Shown one piece after another: positions 57,801 through 64,000 of a DNA stretch of 64,000 nt; the first letter of the stretch is position 1; each line of letters begins with the position of its first letter. Origin of the DNA: Ascaris suum (Eukaryota; Nematoda; Chromadorea; Rhabditida; Ascarididae); contig CM024181.1 of the NCBI GenBank assembly GCA_013433145.1, forward strand, positions 2,542,001 to 2,606,000. Direction: 5' to 3'. Below the pieces are notes generated by a model. That model did no database searches, was not told where the DNA came from, and saw only the letters and a list, made by a program, of their open reading frames with translations. The translations under genes and the position numbers were made by a program.

Positions 57801-60800
57801 ATATGATCAATTTCGTTTTCGCTTTTTCATGAAAAATTAGAGAGTAGAACACAAGCACTAGTGGGAAAGCTGTCAAAGATCTTTAATTAACTCGTTTTGA
57901 TATTTCACTTTGGATGTTGCGAGCGTGGGCAAGCTAATGGATATCATCCTGAAACAGACGAGCATGCATGCAAGGATGGACTGTTTCATCAAGGTGAAGG
58001 TGCAGTTGAGTCGGAGGTAATGACATAATTAAGTGAAAGAAAAGCTGTAGTCTCTATTGAAGCTAAGGTATAATTCCCGTCAGCGGACTTGTAATGTTAG
58101 AACCTCAGGTGCGCTAAGGTAGCGATAAGCAATATGTGTATCCTTAAGGGCAGGCTAGTGATGATCTTCTAACGCAGCAGTTGAATGCGTTTGTGGAATG
58201 TCTACGAGTGGGAGGTGTCGAGATGAGAGACTTATTGGCTCGAATGTTCGTTTCACAGTTGGGGCACCCCGAGTGTGCGGTAGCTGCTCTACTCACCTGT
58301 TTCCCACATGTGGTCGCAGTCTTCGATATCACTCATTTTGACGCACTCTTACCAGCTATCAAAAACATCTACGACAGCGACGCGTTCTATCCCAGCGTTC
58401 TCAAGGTTATTCCTGTTATTCCAATCGCTTTTTTAAATCGACCCCATCACCTTATCACTGAAACGATTTTGCTCGTTGAACCATTTCTGCAGCTTTATTA
58501 CTCTATTACCTCTGCCAGGCCTTGAGGGCTACAGTTTTCTCAAGATCGAAACGGGGTCGTTAAGGTGGGGCGATCATTTTCGTACCGGCCGTCGTGATGG
58601 ACTGTTTAAAGCATTGGAGAAATAACATTTCATGTTTAGAGAGTTCTTTTGAATCTTGTGGCTAGCAAGTTGTTGAAGCGAAGGGGTTTAATCCGAAAGG
58701 CACCTTTCCTGGAGGGAATATTTATTCAGGAGGAGCAGCTAATGGAAGTAATACGGTAAAAGCAGGTTTTATAGCGCGGAAAAATTCTCAATAAAAGAGG
58801 TGTGTAAGGTGTATAACTTCACTTGTTGAATTTATGTTTATTAAAAAATATTTAATCTTTTGGTCTTACTCTTTAATAATTTCTTAGTTATATTTTTGAT
58901 TTCAAAAACTGCGGACAATTTTCCTTTTAGCTTGAAAGCGATCTTAATGGTGTTACGAAATGCCGTCATAGTCGTAGTACTGCCTCTATGCTTAATTTTT
59001 TCTCAGTATGTTTAGCTCCTTTTATGTCTGCATTTTAAGGTTTTAATATTCGGCATTGTTTGCAGTTGCTTGACCGTCGTTTTTTGGTGCAGTTGAGTAT
59101 GGCGATAGGTACGGAGAGTTTCATGCGGAATATTGTACCTTCATTGGTAGAACTTCTTTGCGCTGATCGACCGACTTCACGAGGACAGATTCTGCGTGAA
59201 TCGATTGTTTGGTTAGTTTTTTTGGCTTTCCTGGGTAACAGTCTGGAGGGCAGGTGTTTATTCATTTGTTTATTTCGATCTCTCTTGCGTTCGGAAGTTC
59301 ATATCTCAATAGACAGCAGTGCATGGTGACACTCGGCAATTGGCAATATTGTGAATGAAACAAATGCAAAGGAAAGGTGAACCCAGGAAGTCAGCTAGCC
59401 AATAATCAGTTAGCAGTTTAAAGTACGCAAAGTTTATGGAGGTGGGAGTGAGTGAGCACCGAAACTTCGTGGAATTAAAGCGGCTATTTGTTGACTGTAG
59501 AAGGTGTCGTAGCACAGTTTTTATTTACTTGGCCTGATATAAAATTTTCGGTTTTTCTTTTGATTGCCTAATGCGATGCCTGTTTTATTTACTTCTACAG
59601 TTTTTCATGGGGGATATTCTCGAGATAGTGAGGGAAAATTTCAGCTCCCTTACCTGACGGGAATATTCAATAATAGTTATCGTCTATTGTTGTTTTATTT
59701 ACATTTTATTTTCATTTTCCGTTTTGAGGTGGTAACTTCGACGAATTTTGTTGTTTTTGATGTATGCATTCTCTCATTAATGCCTTTTCACTATTCTTTC
59801 GATAGTGGGATACGATGATTGCTGCATAGAGAATGGATCGAAGAAGATTGCTTGAAGTCGAATGGAAAGCGATCGTGTGTAGGTGAAATGAGAACCAATG
59901 AAATATTTGATGCCCCTACCCTTGGCTGTCAATCTATGTGTATATTTGTAAGTACTGCTTGAAATTAAGAGTTAGCCTATAGGTGAGTAAAACTTTGAAA
60001 GCCTGTACTAATGAACTCGTGAGGGATGTTGATTCCTTTATACTTTGTTTCGGGAGAATGGCACCTATCTGCAAGTATACTTTCCAGAAAGCGCCTGGAT
60101 AATTAAAGTCGCCGATTAGGATGCGGGAGAATCGAGAAATATTATCAGATTCAGATGCACACAGCCTAATTATGCTGCTTGCTGTTGAAAGTGTTTGATG
60201 GCTGTGTTATAAAATAGCGCCCGGATGCCTTGTTTTTGCTGTGAGTGTAGCGATTTTATTTGAAGGTTGTCGAAACGATACGGACCAATAATAACGGCGA
60301 CGCATATATCATCAACACTGTTAAGAATGCTCGCACTGTGTTTCTCTGTGCGACCAATCGATGAGGCACTTATTCGGGAGGTATTTTTTCATTTCGTTTC
60401 ATTCCTGATTTAATAGATTTTTGTGTTTATAGTTTTTAGAATCTATGATATTCTCAACCATCTTTTTTCTCTGCATAAGTTGTGTCATTAAAGGAATTAA
60501 TTTCAGGTGGATTTGGATATTGCCGTTGATGGTGATGCGAGTTGTTCAAATGTTATCGGTTGCTTACTTGAGGTGATGTATTTCTTGCTTTTTGTGATCG
60601 TTCTTATGAATATTTGGCTATTGATCCTTATGGGAGGAGGGCGATTGCATCTTGAAATTTATAAATTTACTTCAGTTTCAATTTTAGTTGCTTCTTCAGC
60701 CGTCGATGTGAATTCTACTGATGGGACGTTTATATTTTTAATGGTTTTGTGGCAGTGAGTTAAGTGTAATTACTATAAGAGTACTTATATTGTGTGGCTG

Positions 60801-62966
60801 TAAAGTAGTCATTTTTAGTGTTTGGAATTCTTTTTCCCGTGTTGTAGCCGTTGATGCAGCCAGCAAAAATGGATTTTACCTTTACTGTATCTTTATCCGC
60901 TTAGTGCATCAGGGAATCTCGAGCTCAATTAATTCCTCTTTGTCAACTGCTTCAAGAGTTTTTGCCGTAAGAAAAATTTTAAATGAACGAATGACCTCCC
61001 GAGTAGTTTTACTGCTCGGGAGTTATTCGTTTATTTACAATTAAGTGAACGCTGAGCAGTTTCACTGCTGCCGTATAACTTGGAATAAAACAATCGAGTG
61101 CTATAAGCTTCCTATGATTTTGTGAATGACTAGTTTTGATGATGGCAGAGATTTTAAGTGGGAAGCGGTTTGTTTTATTAGAATTGTACGTTTCTTATAA
61201 TGTTGTATGTGAATTATTATTAACCTGCAAATAGTACCGTTATCTGTTGTCGTTGAATTTGTCCTTAGCTTTTATCGGCAATATCAGGTGGGTAACGAAG
61301 GATTATTTGGAATATGTGCGATCCGGATCATGAAGTGCTTAAGAACATAGTTCTTTATCATCGGCGATTCTGTTTGTTCGATAACAGTGTCGCATAATGC
61401 TGTTGTATTTGATGGAGTGCAAGCGGTCGATTTTATCGGCCTTATTCTCTCTAATGCCATAAAGGACGACTTAGTTATCCTCGAAGCAAAGTAAATTCCT
61501 GGATTTATGTATTTAGCTTTGCAGATAGCTGTATTATACGGTGTGTCGTTCATCACATTCCAGTATTTGCCGTTCTGTGCAGAAGTAATCGAGCAAGCAA
61601 TTAAAAGGATCGGGTTTGCGAGCGAGGGGGCTGCTGTTGCGGCGGTGGTCCTTCTGCAGCATTGTTGCAATTCACTTTCCGATAAGCAGCTCATGGACTG
61701 TTTGCAGGTGATTCTCGCTTATTAGTTTGCAACACTTCTTGGCAACTATGGGAAATGAGGTAGAATCTGAATTTGCGAGAGAATGGCGTAGTATATTTGC
61801 GATCAGCGGCTTTAAGAGGACTGTCCGATAAGGTCTTTTCGATGTCGATAGAAAGAGCGCTTTATAGGCTCTCTAATGAATAAATTGGCCGATAATTCTT
61901 TCCCACAAAAGAATGTGATTTCCGTTTGCAATTATCAGAAGGGACGGAATGGAACATGCAATATATAATTAAGGTATATACGAGGCACAACACTTTGCCA
62001 GTGTAATATTAAATATGATAAACTGAAGGCTTATGCTTTCATAATTCATTCTATGAGTTATTGAGTGAATATAAATGACTGATTTCAAAAATTCTAATTA
62101 TCAATAGATTTTAATTATTTAATAAGGTGAATGATGAGTTGGTTGATTATATGAAGAGTTTATTTATTTGAGGAATGTATAATGGATTCAATTCTATTCC
62201 CAGCAGTTCGTCTATTTTGCTCACCATCTATTCAATTCTCATCGTTAGCGATGCGTCGATTCTTCGCTTCACGTCTCCTCTCATCAATACATCTACTTGC
62301 ATGCCGTATAGGTGCTGAAAATGTTACAAGGCAATTATTTCTTTATTATTAATGCTTATCAATAGTCACTCGTATAACTTGCTTGCTCGCAACAATCGTG
62401 CGATTGGAAAGGTTGTAATACCTGTCACAAGTGGGGGGGGGGGGGGGAAGGGGAGGATGGGAGAGGTAAGGAGAAAGAGCAAGTAGTTAGCGAGTGACGC
62501 AGTGATGGTTTTAAGCGATCCGTGTTCAGCTTCTCTGCTCAGATTTTGGTGGTATTTTAGACGCAGCAACAACTACGTCATGTAATGCATTTCATAATTG
62601 GAAACGATCAAATGGGCAAAGATTCCCTTGTACTTAGAAACCTCCACGTTTCGCATTTGCATGAAAATTCGCTTGAAAATGTAAAAAAAAATCAAAAAAT
62701 ATAGGTGTAGATTCGCAAAAGACTTAGTTGATACGATCAGTCGATCGGATGCATGCGAATTATCGATTGATTGGTCGATGTCGATGAGCTAGTACCGTCG
62801 ACTCATTGGGGGAGTGTTGAATTTAACTGTTCTGGGTATATGTCGAACTAAAATCTTATTTTTTAGGTATATGTCGTGTGCAATACAAAGGATATTTTGC
62901 ACTTTTGATCTCTTTTACGAAATGGTCGACGATTCTTTGCATCGGAAGGAAACTGACCACTCGCAG
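48891..62966 (+). CDS. sorf-2: WDR81/SORF-2-type BEACH protein (3' part beyond window)
   Basis: Exons: 48891-49034, 49189-49319, 49901-50069, 50942-51280, 52316-52522, 52818-52929, 53532-53665, 54081-54196, 54825-54984, 55992-56159, 56921-56981, 57189-57312, 58149-58405, 58666-58755, 58931-59005, 59066-59211, 60266-60380, 60507-60572, 61525-61707, 62173-62330, 62867-62966, about 1,020 residues. The BEACH domain starts near residue 228 ([18 protein letters not shown]) and continues with [20 protein letters not shown] and [10 protein letters not shown], diagnostic of WDR81. Helical regions match WDR81 in order to FITFQYLPF and [13 protein letters not shown]. Phases agree everywhere except 55992-56159 to 56921-56981, where a small exon is probably missing. 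The acidic linker of vertebrate WDR81 is absent: IVW joins LSKRYGP directly. WD40 repeats were not found. WDR81 with WDR91 (SORF-2 with SORF-1 in C. elegans) restrains endosomal PI3-kinase and controls early-to-late endosome conversion. The start codon and first two exons are less certain. Confidence 0.9.
50195..50640 (+). repeat. Dispersed ~440-base repeat, copy 2 (plus), in WDR81 intron 3
   Basis: It matches 33733-34163 in reverse orientation, nearly identical over the inner ~300 bases (from about 50350 to 50640). It sits wholly inside the intron 50070-50941, on the sense strand. The G-rich start has diverged from copy 1. Confidence 0.9.
56722..56741. repeat. 20-base perfect palindrome
   Basis: CCGAGCATATATATGCTCGG is identical to its own reverse complement. 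It lies in a WDR81 intron. Confidence 0.95.
60996..61022. repeat. 11-bp hairpin in WDR81 intron
   Basis: CTCCCGAGTAG and CTGCTCGGGAG (one mismatch) enclose TTTTA. A degenerate echo (GAGCAGTTTCACTGCT) follows about 30 bases later. Confidence 0.8.
62433..62447. repeat. Poly(G) tract, G15
   Basis: This is an uninterrupted G run on the coding strand, in the WDR81 intron that starts with the putative GC donor. Confidence 0.9.
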
Positions 62967-63742
62967 GTAACTTCTTTATTGTTTGCCTGTATTTTAAATT
63001 CGATCAACAAAAATTTTTGCTGGCAGCATAGGGTGTCTATTTTGTTTATTGGTTTCTGATACTTTGATTTGAAGAGCTGAAGAAGTTAAATCCATGAAGT
63101 TCAATAGATACGCTTGTTGCAGAAATTTTATGTTGTGCAGAAAATGATTATTGCATAATCGGTGAAGCATTTATACAGTGGATGGATCCATTGAGAGCGA
63201 ATATGTTCTGCGCAGGTGTGCAGTTAGAGATGATTTTTAATCAACTGCAGAGTGACATTTTGTCCCATTAATAAACAAACAATGGGGTAGTATTTCTGAG
63301 GATACTGTTAGCGGTTGCCTTCCATACTACTGTTATGTCGTTAAAAGTCCAATATGAGAAACGTTGCATTGCCTAATGATATGCGGCCATATTTATTTAA
63401 TTTGTTGTATCGAACAAAATTACTGTTAATGTCCTGTAGGGTGCTCATTGGTTTCGCTTTCATATGAACGAACTGAACTGTGTTATAAAGTAAGTGCTTC
63501 ATCTTTGCAGATGTTGTTAGAAGGTTTTATACGGTAGCAAGTTTTCTCCGAGTAGTAGAAATGAAAGGACATTGGTACAGGAAAGGAGAAGAGTCCTGAA
63601 AAGTTGGGATTTCGAAGATATTAGGGATGAAAACTTCCGTGAAGCCAAAAAGGGGATCAACCTATCTTTGGATTTCGATGCATTGAAAATTACTGCACTC
63701 AGTAGATGTGGTGCTAATTAGTTTTGTCATCACAGCGTAATA
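62967..63742 (+). other. Downstream of last confident WDR81 exon; candidate exons only
   Basis: Two exon-like blocks are visible. One is about 63134-63214 (a frame reading CAENDYCIIGEAFIQW between an acceptor and a GT donor), but its phase does not match the preceding exon. The other is an open frame of about 55 codons from about 63514, reading YGSKFSPSSRNERTL. Neither aligns convincingly with WDR81, so I leave them unassigned. Confidence 0.3.
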
Positions 63743-63994
63743 TTATGTATTCCCACGGCGCAAGTGTCCGATACATTGGTTCAGTTTACTGCAACCCTCA
63801 TTTATAATGTCTTTTAAGCTATCGGAGCTGTTCTCGGTGTCGTTTGCGCAGTTGCTATTCCGATTGTTTTCGTCGGTTTGTGGACGACCGTTTCTATTTG
63901 AAACGTTGCCAAATTCGGCACTTGTATTCCAACTATCAGGTGCGCGATCGCTTGTCTCGCCGCATTCAGCATTCGCACTCAGCTCGGGCAACAA
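63743..63994 (-). other. Minus-strand open frame at window edge, possibly a 3' exon
   Basis: The minus strand is open for 83 codons from the right edge to a TAA, with an Asn/Ser-rich acidic composition (TDENNRNSNCANDTENSSD) that could be a disordered C-terminus. On the + strand, the same DNA after an acceptor-like TTTTAAG reads a hydrophobic segment (AIGAVLGVVCAVAIPIVFVG) that looks like a membrane helix. Only one reading, or neither, can be right; the window end prevents a decision. Confidence 0.25.
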
Positions 63995-64000
63995 ATTGAA

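Noticed and set aside
58181..58525. 114-codon frame as a separate gene
   Set aside because: Its first two thirds are the WDR81 exon 58149-58405; the rest is read-through into the intron.
61284..61694. 136-codon minus-strand frame
   Set aside because: Most of it is antisense to WDR81 exon 61525-61707, whose plus-strand translation matches the family.

Overview
The window looks like nematode nuclear DNA. It is AT-rich, with short exons, GT-AG introns, and TTTCAG-type acceptors only a few bases upstream of start codons, as expected for spliced-leader trans-splicing. The protein families are animal. I cannot name the species or clade. Exon models were built by eye from open frames, splice sites, phase continuity and remembered family sequences; junctions are probably good to a base or two, but none has been tested against RNA.

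Layout. At 2.9-8.8 kb (+) is a six-exon gene for a 351-residue protein I do not recognise. At 10.98-22.50 kb is a very large imperfect inverted repeat: two arms of about 5.1 kb around a centre of about 1.2 kb. It has no recognisable transposase and looks like an undescribed foldback element. Each arm carries a series of short hairpins whose loops repeatedly contain GCGGC/GCCGC. At 23.3-31.4 kb (-) is a complete 20-exon GH31 alpha-glucosidase with signal peptide, trefoil domain, both catalytic aspartates, a Thr-rich stalk and a GPI-type tail. At 34.85-37.86 kb (+) is a five-exon UBE2L3-class ubiquitin-conjugating enzyme in which the catalytic cysteine is replaced by glutamine. At 41.5-46.2 kb (+) is a seven-exon mitochondrial amidoxime-reducing component (mARC, MOSC family) gene, with an in-frame 303-base cassette-like open frame in intron 1. 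From 48.9 kb to at least 63.0 kb (+) is a WDR81/SORF-2 BEACH-protein gene; its WD40 end should lie beyond the window.

The genes do not form a pathway or an operon: spacings are 2.7 kb or more and strands are mixed. The most notable observations are the foldback element with its GC-loop hairpins, the cysteine-less E2, the mARC cassette frame, a roughly 430-base repeat shared by the region upstream of the E2 and a WDR81 intron, and a tandem array of GATCTCGAGATC palindromes.
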